From NCBI GenBank assembly GCA_937896495.1, contig CALBNQ010000212.1:1-15187 (forward strand): 15,187 bases of DNA. Reading direction: 5' to 3'. The DNA comes from an uncultured archaeon. GTDB taxonomy: Archaea; Thermoproteota; Nitrososphaeria; Nitrososphaerales; Nitrosopumilaceae. Made by a program: the position numbers and the translations under genes. A model generated the notes under the pieces. It searched no databases. It worked only from the letters and a program-made list of their open reading frames with translations, and was not told the DNA's origin. The stretch's first letter is position 1; each line of letters begins with the position of its first letter. Positions 4,693-12,026 of this stretch are shown one piece after another.

Positions 4693-6833
4693 CAATGAAT
4701 GAAGAAGAATTAGAAATGAATATGGATGATGATTTTGATGACGATGATGATTTAGAAAACGATTCAGATAACAGAGGTGGAATAATGCAATCTACATCAA
4801 AACGTGTCAGAATGATTTTCTCTGTAATGGCAAGTCCAAACAGAATTGACATCCTTAGAATTCTAAATTCAAAAGGACCATTAACTTATTCAGAATTAAA
4901 GTCACTTGCAGGATTCAAATCTAAAAAGGAAAGTGGCAAATTTGCATATCATTTAAGAAAATTACTTCGACAATCACTTGTTGCTCTAAACAAAGCTGAA
5001 AGACGTTACACCATTACAAATCTTGGAAAATTAGTTCTAAGTTTGGCAAGACAAATTGAAGAACGTTCAATCATTGAAAGTGGAAAAATGTATGTTAGAA
5101 CATCAAAAGATTCCATTGAAGAATTCAATTCCCATAAAATCATTCAATCTCTAGTTCGTGAAGGTAGCCTTCCATTAGAGTTAGCACAAAAAATTACTGA
5201 AGAAGTTGAAAATAGAATTTACAAATATCAAATAACTTACCTTACAGGCTCACTTATTCGAGAAATGGTAAATTCTGTACTATTGGAGCACGGTCATGAG
5301 GAATATAGGAACAAATTGGCACGTGTAGGCATGCCTGTTTTTGATGTTAAGGAAATGACTTCTAATCTTGATCATGTAAATAATGGTGCTGAAGGACTTT
5401 TGTTTAATGCAGGACAACGTGTCTTTGCAGAACAACTTTTGACAAATGTCTTACCAAAAGATGTAGCTGATTCTCACATCTCTGGAGATTTACACATTAC
5501 AAATCCTGGAGTTTGGTCTATGATTCCTGATACAATATTTGTTAATGTTAAAGAATTAATTGAAGATGGTATTGATCTTGGTGGAAAATATCTTGATGTA
5601 TCAAGAATTTCTGCATCAAAACAACTCAGTGACATTACAAGTTCACTATCCATTATGATTTCCCTTCTTTCAAAAGAAGCTTCACAAGAAATTGTACTTG
5701 ATGGATTGGTTGGATTATTTACAAAACATTCAAAGTCATTACCAGAACTTGAAGAAAAATTAACTAGTGCATTTGCAACAACATCTACAACTTCTGAATA
5801 CAATAACTCAAACACTATTGTTTCAATTAGATTACAACTTGGATCTGATACAAAAATAATAAACACGATAATTAATGCATACAAAAATTACACAAAGATC
5901 ACACCAACTCCAAAAATTGGTTTAATAATTGATCATAGTAAAGGAAAAATCTCAGATGTTTCAGAAATAGTTTCAGAAATAATATCTATTGGTGGAAAAG
6001 TAATGTTTGCTAAAGGACAAGTATCTAGTGCTGGAATTACCAATACAACTGCAAAGACTAGCGGACCTCTTTCAATAATATTGCAATCTGTTTCAATTAA
6101 TCTTCCAAGATTGGCATTTGAATCAAATAAAGATGAAACTTACTTTAGAGCAAGATTGGCACTATTGATGAAACCTGCTTTGTCATCTATGGCATTAAGA
6201 AAGAAAGACATTTCAGATCTTACAAGACGTGGACTTAATCCAATTCTTGCAAAAAACACTCAATATATGCAAAAGAGTTCAGTAACCCTTGTTGTAAATT
6301 TGGTGGGACTAAAAGAGGCAGTCTTTAACATATTGGGATTAAAGGATAACAAAGATGGTAGGGCAATACTTCACAAAGTAATAGAGACTGCAGTTGATGT
6401 TGGAGCCAAAAAAGGTAAGGAATTAGGTGACTCTGTGGCTATTTGCATGACTGAGACTGAAGGTTCTACTCGTTTTGTGACTTTAGATGGCGAAAAATAT
6501 GGTAAAAATTCTACACTCAATTCAATGGATGGTGATTCTTATTCTGATGGAATTATCATTAATGCCTCTGATGTATCTGACTATACCAACAAAAGTGAAC
6601 CTATCTCTCAGTGCAACAAATTTTCAAAATTACTCAACGGTGGATTATTTGTTACATTGAATATTGATAATGATGCAAAAATTGCAGACATCAAAAAATC
6701 CATCGAACAAACATCATTGCTTACACCAACTTTCAAACCTGTCAAGACAGTTGCAATTTGTGGTGAATGTGGATTTAAGGATGAACCATTTGAAGACAAA
6801 TGTCCAAAATGTAAATCTCCTTACATAGTCTGA
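4689..6833 (+). CDS. Winged-helix/ATP-cone/inactive NrdD-like fusion, probable nucleotide-sensing transcription regulator
   Basis: A 714-residue fusion. An acidic Asp-rich tail (about 5-28) precedes an ArsR-like winged helix (about 36-125, MASPNRIDILRILNSKGP). Then comes an ATP-cone (about 134-225, YVRTSKDSIEEFNSHK), the nucleotide-sensing domain of NrdR and of ribonucleotide reductases. The rest resembles anaerobic reductase NrdD: SHISGDLHITNP (262-273), SINLPRLAFE (469-478), VGLKEA (539-544), TEGSTRF (590-596), and a terminal zinc site (Cys691, 694, 705, 708). The enzyme's essentials are missing: the protein ends six residues after the zinc site, before the glycyl-radical RxxGY motif, and the only other cysteines are 586 and 642, so the mid-barrel thiyl Cys is absent. 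No frame downstream encodes the missing end. I infer a dead reductase recast as a DNA-binding regulator, probably of the class II reductase gene that follows. An ATG at 4695 is an alternative start. Confidence 0.8.
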   Translation: MTMNEEELEMNMDDDFDDDDDLENDSDNRGGIMQSTSKRVRMIFSVMASPNRIDILRILNSKGPLTYSELKSLAGFKSKKESGKFAYHLRKLLRQSLVALNKAERRYTITNLGKLVLSLARQIEERSIIESGKMYVRTSKDSIEEFNSHKIIQSLVREGSLPLELAQKITEEVENRIYKYQITYLTGSLIREMVNSVLLEHGHEEYRNKLARVGMPVFDVKEMTSNLDHVNNGAEGLLFNAGQRVFAEQLLTNVLPKDVADSHISGDLHITNPGVWSMIPDTIFVNVKELIEDGIDLGGKYLDVSRISASKQLSDITSSLSIMISLLSKEASQEIVLDGLVGLFTKHSKSLPELEEKLTSAFATTSTTSEYNNSNTIVSIRLQLGSDTKIINTIINAYKNYTKITPTPKIGLIIDHSKGKISDVSEIVSEIISIGGKVMFAKGQVSSAGITNTTAKTSGPLSIILQSVSINLPRLAFESNKDETYFRARLALLMKPALSSMALRKKDISDLTRRGLNPILAKNTQYMQKSSVTLVVNLVGLKEAVFNILGLKDNKDGRAILHKVIETAVDVGAKKGKELGDSVAICMTETEGSTRFVTLDGEKYGKNSTLNSMDGDSYSDGIIINASDVSDYTNKSEPISQCNKFSKLLNGGLFVTLNIDNDAKIADIKKSIEQTSLLTPTFKPVKTVAICGECGFKDEPFEDKCPKCKSPYIV

Positions 6834-6857
6834 AATTCATAAATAAAAAACTAGTAC

Positions 6858-6914
6858 CGATCATTTCTCAAATCTTTTTACTTACTTTCGGTTTGCGATC
6901 ATCGTAACGATCAT
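6858..6914. promoter_or_regulatory. CGATCAT repeat cluster upstream of the ribonucleotide reductase gene
   Basis: CGATCAT occurs at 6858-6864, 6896-6902 and 6908-6914. The last two belong to an 8-bp direct repeat CGATCATC separated by GTAA (period 12). A fourth, imperfect copy (TGATCAT) is at 7030-7036. These lie in the gap between the NrdD-like regulator and the reductase, so they are candidate binding sites for that regulator. The repeats are seen; the role is inferred. Confidence 0.45.
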
Positions 6915-6918
6915 CTTT

Positions 6919-6948
6919 GTGTTACTACAGTATCTATCCATGTAACAC
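6919..6948. promoter_or_regulatory. Inverted repeat in the reductase upstream region
   Basis: GTGTTAC (6919-6925) and GTAACAC (6942-6948) form a perfect 7-bp inverted repeat with a 16-bp spacer, starting 5 bp after the CGATCAT cluster. The half-sites are about 2.2 helical turns apart, which suits a dimer on one face of DNA. It does not match the bacterial NrdR box. It could also form an RNA hairpin. Confidence 0.4.
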
Positions 6949-7015
6949 CAATATGAAACTCATAGTAGCGGTGTCAATATTTTTGAATCAAATTTTGAAA
7001 AAAAATTGGATAACG

Positions 7016-7022
7016 ATTTATA
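7016..7022 (+). promoter_or_regulatory. TATA-like element of the ribonucleotide reductase gene
   Basis: ATTTATA would place the transcript start near 7045, downstream of the ATG at 7029. If it is the true promoter, translation must begin at the in-frame TTG at 7059. A weaker alternative, CAATATTTTT near 6975-6984, would fit the ATG instead. Confidence 0.4.
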
Positions 7023-7028
7023 CTCTCT

Positions 7029-9707
7029 ATGATCATTACTTGTTCTAGGGTTATTATTTTGGACAATTCACAAATAGAAAACACAATCGTTGATATTCGT
7101 AAGCGCAATGGCGTAGTTACTACATTCAATAAAGATAAAATTTCAAATGCCATTTACAAGGCATTGGCTGCCACCTCCAAAGCCGACCGTGGACTAGCCG
7201 ATCAATTAACATCAAATGTTATTGATAAATTAGTAGAGCAAGGATTTACAAGTTCTAGAACTCCTACAGTTGAAGACATTCAAGATATTGTAGAGTCAAC
7301 TTTGATTGATAGTGGGAATAGTGATATTGCAAAATCATACATCGTTTACAGACACGAGAGAAGGAAATTACGAGATGAGAAGATGAATGTCTTGAATCTC
7401 AAAGTACTTGATCCAGTTTCCAAAAAGTTTGACTTGAATTGTTTACGTGTAATAGCATCACGTTATTTGTTTAGAAATAGCAAAAATGAGATAATTGAAT
7501 CTCCAACTCAAATGTTTGAAAGAGTAGCAATTCTTGTAGGAATTGGTGATATTCTATATGATTCACAAATATTTGACAAATCCGGTAATTCTACTCAGAA
7601 TGTAGATGATGCTACATCTTATCTTGAAAAATTGGATGCATTTGACTATAAATTCAAGGTAGGAGACTATTTCTTCAATAAATGGCACTTTAGATCTTTA
7701 ATCAACCACTATGTGACTTTAGCAAATAAAGGCCAGATGAAATTAGGATTCAAAGATGTTTTGACATTATTGGCTGCAAAAAAATTAGATCAATATGCCG
7801 ATAAGATAACTGAATACTTTGATCTGATGGTAGCTCAGGACTTTTTACCAAATTCACCAACTATGATGAATTCTGGTGGACGATTAGGACAACTTTCTGC
7901 ATGCTTTGTTCTTGGAATGGATGATGGCATGGAACAAATCATGAAAACATCTTCTGATGCTGCATTAATCTTCAAGTCCGGCGGTGGTGTTGGAATTAAT
8001 TATTCAAATCTTCGTGAAGAAGGTGATATTGTTGCATCAACTTCTGGTGTTGCATCAGGTCCAGTATCTTTTATGAATATTATAAACACAGTAACTGAAG
8101 TTGTCAAACAAGGAGGAAAAAGACGTGGTGCAAACATGGGAATTATGGAAGCATGGCATCCTGACATTGAAAAATTCATTACAAACAAAACAGAACCTGG
8201 TGTCCTGGAAAATTTCAACATAAGTGTTGGAATTTGGGAAGACTTTTGGCATTCTCTTGTAAATACTGATGGTAACTATGTTTTACGTAGTCCACGTGAT
8301 AAAAAACCAGTTAAAGAAATTAATTCACATCAACTAATTGATTTGATTGCATTATCTGCATGGAAGAGTGCAGAACCTGGTTTGATCTTTTTTGATCAAA
8401 TTAACAAATACAATGTCTTTGCAAAAGCTAGACAAACACCACTAAAGGCAACAAATCCATGTGGTGAACAAAGTCTATATCCAAATGAATCATGTAATTT
8501 AGGTTCTATAAATTTGGCAAATCTTGTAAAGAGACAAGCTGACGGAACTTTTGAATTTGATTGGCAAAGATATGAGGAGACAATCAGAAAGACAACAAGA
8601 TTTTTGGATAATATTATTGATGTAAATAATTATCCAATTCCTGAAATCACTCTAGCCTCAAAAGAATCTAGAAGAATTGGATTAGGTGTAATGGGTGTAG
8701 CTGATTTGTTATACAAATTGCGAATTCCATACAATTCTAAAGAAGGATTTGAATTCCAATCAAAACTATCTGAAGCACTAACGTACTATTCCATGGAAGA
8801 AAGTGTAGCTATTGCTAGCTCTCGTGGCGATTTCCCATTATGTTCAAAAACTGAATACCCTGAAGGTAAAATTCCAGTAGCAGGATACTATGAGAAACCT
8901 AAAGACTCTCATTCTTATGAATGGGATGCTCTAATTGCAAAAATCCAAAAACATGGAATTAGACATGTTTTGACTACTACTGTAGCCCCAACTGGTACAA
9001 TTGCTATGATTGCAGATTGTTCAAATGGAATGGAACCGGCATTTGCTCTTGTATTTGAAAAGAGAGTTACTGTTGGAAGATTCTTTTACACAAACAAAAT
9101 TGTTGAAGAAGCACTCAAAGAACATGGTCTATACAGTGATGAACTTCTTGCAAAAATTGCAGATAACTATGGCTCTTTGAAAGGATTAGAAGAAATTCCA
9201 CAATGGATGCAAGATGTGTTTGTTACTGCAATGGATATTCATTGGTCTGATCATCTAATGGCTCAAAGTGTTTGGCAACAATGGATTGGAAATGCAATTT
9301 CAAAAACAATCAACATGCCAAATGATGTTACAGTAGAAGATGTAAAATCTGCATATCTATTGGCTCATGAGTTAGGTTTGAAAGGTATGACTGTTTATCG
9401 TGATGGTTCTAGACACCAACAGGTTCTTCACATGACAAGTGAGAATGCGCAAAAAATATTTGAAGTTGCTCCAAGTAAAAGTGTCATACAATATGTTACA
9501 GAAAATATCACAAATCCATACATAAAGTCACAAATTAATGCAGCTCTTGCACTAAAAGTCCATGATGAAGAACTCAAAATTGAAGCACCAATACAAGATG
9601 AAGTTTCTGAAGAACGTCTATGTCCAACATGTAAAAACAATCTAGTATTTGTTGAAGGATGCAGTATGTGTATTGAATGTGGATATAGTGGCTGTACTTC
9701 TGGATAA
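7029..9707 (+). CDS. nrdJ: Class II (adenosylcobalamin-dependent) ribonucleotide reductase
   Basis: Makes deoxyribonucleotides for DNA synthesis and repair using a B12-derived thiyl radical. Residue numbers are from the ATG. An ATP-cone (about 20-115, VDIRKRNG then KDKIS) gives allosteric control by ATP/dATP. The catalytic barrel has Cys292 in LSACF, the N-x-C-x-E motif at Asn477, Cys479 and Glu481, the redox partner Cys489 in ESCNLGS, and the phosphate-binding PTGTI (654-658). The C-terminus has a Cys-rich tail (Cys865, 868, 878, 881, 884, 889) like the thiol-shuttling end of NrdJ enzymes. No small-subunit gene is near, as expected for class II. At 892 residues it is a normal length. The start is uncertain: ATG at 7029 gives the longest frame, TTG at 7059 agrees better with the nearest TATA element. 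It follows the dead NrdD-like regulator gene. Confidence 0.92.
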   Translation: MIITCSRVIILDNSQIENTIVDIRKRNGVVTTFNKDKISNAIYKALAATSKADRGLADQLTSNVIDKLVEQGFTSSRTPTVEDIQDIVESTLIDSGNSDIAKSYIVYRHERRKLRDEKMNVLNLKVLDPVSKKFDLNCLRVIASRYLFRNSKNEIIESPTQMFERVAILVGIGDILYDSQIFDKSGNSTQNVDDATSYLEKLDAFDYKFKVGDYFFNKWHFRSLINHYVTLANKGQMKLGFKDVLTLLAAKKLDQYADKITEYFDLMVAQDFLPNSPTMMNSGGRLGQLSACFVLGMDDGMEQIMKTSSDAALIFKSGGGVGINYSNLREEGDIVASTSGVASGPVSFMNIINTVTEVVKQGGKRRGANMGIMEAWHPDIEKFITNKTEPGVLENFNISVGIWEDFWHSLVNTDGNYVLRSPRDKKPVKEINSHQLIDLIALSAWKSAEPGLIFFDQINKYNVFAKARQTPLKATNPCGEQSLYPNESCNLGSINLANLVKRQADGTFEFDWQRYEETIRKTTRFLDNIIDVNNYPIPEITLASKESRRIGLGVMGVADLLYKLRIPYNSKEGFEFQSKLSEALTYYSMEESVAIASSRGDFPLCSKTEYPEGKIPVAGYYEKPKDSHSYEWDALIAKIQKHGIRHVLTTTVAPTGTIAMIADCSNGMEPAFALVFEKRVTVGRFFYTNKIVEEALKEHGLYSDELLAKIADNYGSLKGLEEIPQWMQDVFVTAMDIHWSDHLMAQSVWQQWIGNAISKTINMPNDVTVEDVKSAYLLAHELGLKGMTVYRDGSRHQQVLHMTSENAQKIFEVAPSKSVIQYVTENITNPYIKSQINAALALKVHDEELKIEAPIQDEVSEERLCPTCKNNLVFVEGCSMCIECGYSGCTSG

Positions 9708-9723
9708 ATTACAAAATAACAAC

Positions 9724-9741
9724 TTTTTTACTTTCTTTAAT
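9724..9741 (+). terminator. T-rich tract after the reductase gene
   Basis: Runs of T begin 17 nt after the reductase stop, in a 46-nt gap before the next gene. They fit archaeal oligo-T termination. The following AT-rich bases, up to about 25 bp before 9754, may also serve as promoter for the next gene. Confidence 0.35.
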
Positions 9742-9753
9742 TTTTGAATCCAT

Positions 9754-10875
9754 ATGGACAAAAAGATTTTAGGCGTACTTGTAGGCATAGCAGTAATAAT
9801 TACATTATCTGCTGTAGTGTTGAGTATTCCTACATCTCAAACCATAACTGTTCAACAAACTAATGAAAAAATTGGTCTTGTAATAAATTCCCCAAAACAA
9901 GCAACTACACTACAAGATTTAGATAAAATTTATTCTACAGCATCAAACACTGGAATTGGAAGAAGTAATGTTTACTTGTTTTGGAATTTAATTGAACCAG
10001 AACGCGGTGAATTTGATTGGAAACAATCAGACGTATTAATGAGTCTCAACAAAAAAAATAATCTCAAAGTTACACTTTACTTTTCTATAATTAATGGAGA
10101 AACCCTTGGACCCTTTCCCAGTTGGATTGGAAAACCACCACTCCAATCTTTAGGTGATGATAGAGTAGTAAGTGTTCTTGATGAAATATTATCCAGATAT
10201 GACATTGTAGATACTGTAATTCTTGCAGGGGACACTGAATCACAATTCAGATTCTACGAGCAAAACATTCCAGTTTATCAAAATCTGTTCAATGAAATTT
10301 ATGATAAAATTAAAGAAAAACATCCAGATGTAAAAATTGGAAATTCATTTGCATTACATCAAGTGATTAACAAAAATTTGCAACATATTGTTACAGAATT
10401 AGCAATTGGTGATTTTGTTGCATTTTCATATTCCCCAGTTGACACATTAAATGATATTGTAAAAACTCCATCAGAAGCCAAAAAAGATTTGCAACAAATA
10501 TTTGATTTAGCAGATGGAAAAAAAATTGGAATTTTTGAATTGAGTTGGAGTACTTCTGATTTTGTAGGAGGAAGTGATTCAACCCAGGCAGAATTTGTAG
10601 AAAAATCATTTGAGTTTTACACAGAAAATGAATCAGAATTAGAGTTTTTTACCTGGTATAGACAATACGACAAACCTACAGGAACATGTTCATTTGAAGA
10701 ACATGAAATTGGTGATGATACAACTCTTAGTGTTGGTGGATCTGGATTTGGAACTAGTGAGCATGTAATTGAAAGATTAAACAATTACATTTGTAATGCT
10801 GGATTAATTGATGCAAATAATATTCCTAAACAAAGTTGGAATGTATTTAAAAAACAAATTCAAATGACTAACTAA
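9754..10875 (+). CDS. Membrane-anchored TIM-barrel protein, glycoside hydrolase-like
   Basis: A 373-residue protein with an N-terminal hydrophobic segment (about 5-24) after MDKK, which is a signal peptide or membrane anchor, so the rest should face outside. No lipobox cysteine is seen. The body reads like a (beta/alpha)8 barrel: NVYLFWNLIEPERGEFDW (72-89) has the form of the early-strand motif of retaining glycosidases. Later strands end in acidic residues, Glu162 in LAGDTESQF and Glu262 in IGIFELSWS, plausible as acid/base and nucleophile. I do not recognise the exact family and no substrate can be named; a non-catalytic barrel is possible. Two cysteines near the C-terminus (312 and 347) could form a disulfide. 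The Nep1 gene starts 1 nt after the stop, though the functions look unrelated. Confidence 0.62.
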   Translation: MDKKILGVLVGIAVIITLSAVVLSIPTSQTITVQQTNEKIGLVINSPKQATTLQDLDKIYSTASNTGIGRSNVYLFWNLIEPERGEFDWKQSDVLMSLNKKNNLKVTLYFSIINGETLGPFPSWIGKPPLQSLGDDRVVSVLDEILSRYDIVDTVILAGDTESQFRFYEQNIPVYQNLFNEIYDKIKEKHPDVKIGNSFALHQVINKNLQHIVTELAIGDFVAFSYSPVDTLNDIVKTPSEAKKDLQQIFDLADGKKIGIFELSWSTSDFVGGSDSTQAEFVEKSFEFYTENESELEFFTWYRQYDKPTGTCSFEEHEIGDDTTLSVGGSGFGTSEHVIERLNNYICNAGLIDANNIPKQSWNVFKKQIQMTN

Positions 10876-10876
10876 A

Positions 10877-11545
10877 ATGATTTCTTTAGTTTTAGTAGAA
10901 TCTGCATTAGAACTTGTTCCATTAGAACTAAAACATCACCCATCAGTTGTTTCACATGCAAGAAAATTAGGAAAACATTCATCAGAAATTTTACTTGATA
11001 ATTCCTGGCATTTTGCTGCTATGAAAGGAATTGAAAATGAAATGAAAAGAGGACGTCCAGATTTAGTGCACTTTTCAGTACTTGAAGCAACTACAATTCC
11101 GTTGTATCTTAAAAATAAATTGAAACTTTATGTTCATACTGTTAATGATAAAGTAATATCTTTTGGTGAAAATGTTCATATCCCAAAATCATATCATAGA
11201 TTTGCAGGTGTTATTGAAAAGTTATATCAAGAAAAACAAATTGTAGCAAACAATGACGTGTTACTAGAAATTAAAGATCAAACATTTTTTGAACTGTTAA
11301 ATGAAATAAATCCTTCAAATGTAATTGGTTTTTCAACTAATGGAAAATTTAATTCATATGAAAAAATTGCATCCAATATTTCAGATAATGATTGTTTAGT
11401 AATTGGTGGATTTCAAAAAGGACATTTTTCAAATCCAATTGAAAATAAAATAAATAAATTGTATTCTGTTGGCAGTGAATCCTTTGAAGGTCATGTTGTA
11501 ACATCTAGAATGCTCTACGAGTACGAAAAAACCATTTTTATGTAG
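10877..11545 (+). CDS. nep1: 16S rRNA pseudouridine N1-methyltransferase Nep1/Emg1
   Basis: A SPOUT-family enzyme that methylates N1 of a conserved pseudouridine in small-subunit rRNA (position 914 in Methanocaldococcus numbering) with S-adenosylmethionine, and supports 30S assembly. The 222-residue protein shows the family signatures: GRPDLVHFS at 59-67, IPKSYHRFAGVIEKL at 102-116 (the RNA-binding 'RFxGL' region), and the SAM-site stretch VIGGFQKGHFS at 175-185. Length and order match archaeal Nep1. It begins 1 nt after the glycosidase-like gene, so the two are likely co-transcribed. A tRNA gene follows 22 bp after its stop, and the probable tRNA promoter lies within the last codons of nep1. 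The neighbours beyond are also translation genes. Confidence 0.92.
   Translation: MISLVLVESALELVPLELKHHPSVVSHARKLGKHSSEILLDNSWHFAAMKGIENEMKRGRPDLVHFSVLEATTIPLYLKNKLKLYVHTVNDKVISFGENVHIPKSYHRFAGVIEKLYQEKQIVANNDVLLEIKDQTFFELLNEINPSNVIGFSTNGKFNSYEKIASNISDNDCLVIGGFQKGHFSNPIENKINKLYSVGSESFEGHVVTSRMLYEYEKTIFM
11534..11541 (+). promoter_or_regulatory. TATA-like element of tRNA-Gly, inside the 3' end of nep1
   Basis: ATTTTTAT lies 26-34 bp before the mature tRNA 5' end and overlaps the last codons of nep1. This is the usual archaeal promoter spacing, with only a few bases of 5' leader for RNase P to remove. Confidence 0.45.
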
Positions 11546-11567
11546 GAACTAAAGTTTTCAACTTATT

Positions 11568-11641
11568 GCAGTCATAGTATAGCCTGGTTAGTATTCGGGG
11601 TTTCCAACCCTGTGACGCGGGTTCGAATCCCGCTGACTGCA
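11568..11641 (+). tRNA. tRNA-Gly (anticodon UCC)
   Basis: A 74-nt cloverleaf with no intron. The acceptor GCAGTCA pairs with TGACTGC (7 of 7). The D-stem GTAT/GTAT pairs with two G-U pairs, and its loop contains GG. The anticodon stem CGGGG/CCCTG encloses TTTCCAA, giving anticodon TCC, which reads glycine GGA. The T-arm GCGGG-TTCGAAT-CCCGC is perfect. The discriminator base is A and CCA is not encoded. A T-rich tract (11642-11651) follows and may end transcription. No integrase or duplicated 3' end is near, so the gene is not a visible integration site. Confidence 0.95.
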
Positions 11642-11692
11642 TTTCTTCTTTAAGATAATAACTCATTTTTAGGTCTGTACTAAGAAATTGTT

Positions 11693-11995
11693 GTGAGATC
11701 TAGAGCAAGAAAAATTGCAATGGAAAGAATGCAAATTTTGATTGATAATGCATTAACAAATGCAAAAACAAATCCTGAATTATCTCAAAGACAGGCATTT
11801 CTTGCTAGAAGAATCAGTACACGACATAAAATTAGAATGCCATATCCTCTTAGAATGGTTTTTTGTAAAAAATGTAAATCATTTATTGCACCTGGAGTTA
11901 ATTCTAGAATTCGTATTGGAAGAACATCAACCAAGTCGATCAGAATTTCTTGTAATCTGTGTGGGCATACTTATCACAAAATCATACCTCAATGA
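11693..11995 (+). CDS. rnp4: Ribonuclease P protein component 4 (Rpp21/Rpr2 family)
   Basis: One of the protein subunits of archaeal RNase P, which removes 5' leaders from tRNA precursors; this subunit pairs with Rpp29 and helps bind the RNA. The 100-residue protein has two N-terminal helices (IAMERMQILIDNA, then PELSQRQAFLARRIS), the basic HKIRMPYPLRMVF segment, and the zinc site Cys58, Cys61, Cys87, Cys90, as in Rpp21. The GTG at 11693 is preferred over the ATG at 11720 because homologues have a basic stretch (RSRARK here) before the first helix. It lies 51 bp after a tRNA gene and just upstream of ribosomal protein S19e, a fitting translation and RNA-processing setting. Confidence 0.9.
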   Translation: MRSRARKIAMERMQILIDNALTNAKTNPELSQRQAFLARRISTRHKIRMPYPLRMVFCKKCKSFIAPGVNSRIRIGRTSTKSIRISCNLCGHTYHKIIPQ

Positions 11996-12003
11996 TTTAT
12001 AAG
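11995..12003 (+). promoter_or_regulatory. TATA-like element of the S19e-PDCD5 unit
   Basis: ATTTATAAG touches the last base of the RNase P gene's stop codon and lies 24-32 bp before the S19e ATG at 12027. It predicts a leaderless or nearly leaderless transcript, separate from the gene upstream. Confidence 0.5.
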
Positions 12004-12026
12004 ACGATTCTCGATTTTTTGTCTTC

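Noticed and set aside
5474..5884. Antisense open frame of 136 codons
   Set aside because: It lies wholly inside the NrdD-like gene, has no domain or Cys/His pattern, and its residues mirror the sense codons. The same applies to the other minus-strand frames inside the thiolase partner, reductase, lyase and glycosidase-like genes.
4689..6833. Calling this gene an active anaerobic (class III) ribonucleotide reductase
   Set aside because: The glycyl-radical motif and the mid-barrel thiyl cysteine are absent, no activase (NrdG) gene is near, and a DNA-binding domain is fused at the front.
6834..6910. A frameshift that cut off the glycyl-radical end of the NrdD-like gene
   Set aside because: I read the frames after the stop; none encodes an RxxGY-like segment, so the C-terminus seems genuine.
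6919..6948. Bacterial-type NrdR box or cobalamin riboswitch before the reductase
   Set aside because: The half-sites do not match the NrdR box consensus as I know it, and no conserved B12-box or large folded RNA is recognisable in 195 bp.
11568..11641. tRNA-Gly as an integration site for a mobile element
   Set aside because: No integrase gene, no duplicated tRNA 3' end and no change in base composition; both sides carry conserved informational genes.
11760..12002. Plus-strand frame overlapping RNase P component 4
   Set aside because: Shifted-frame reading of a recognised gene with intact zinc ligands; no family character of its own.
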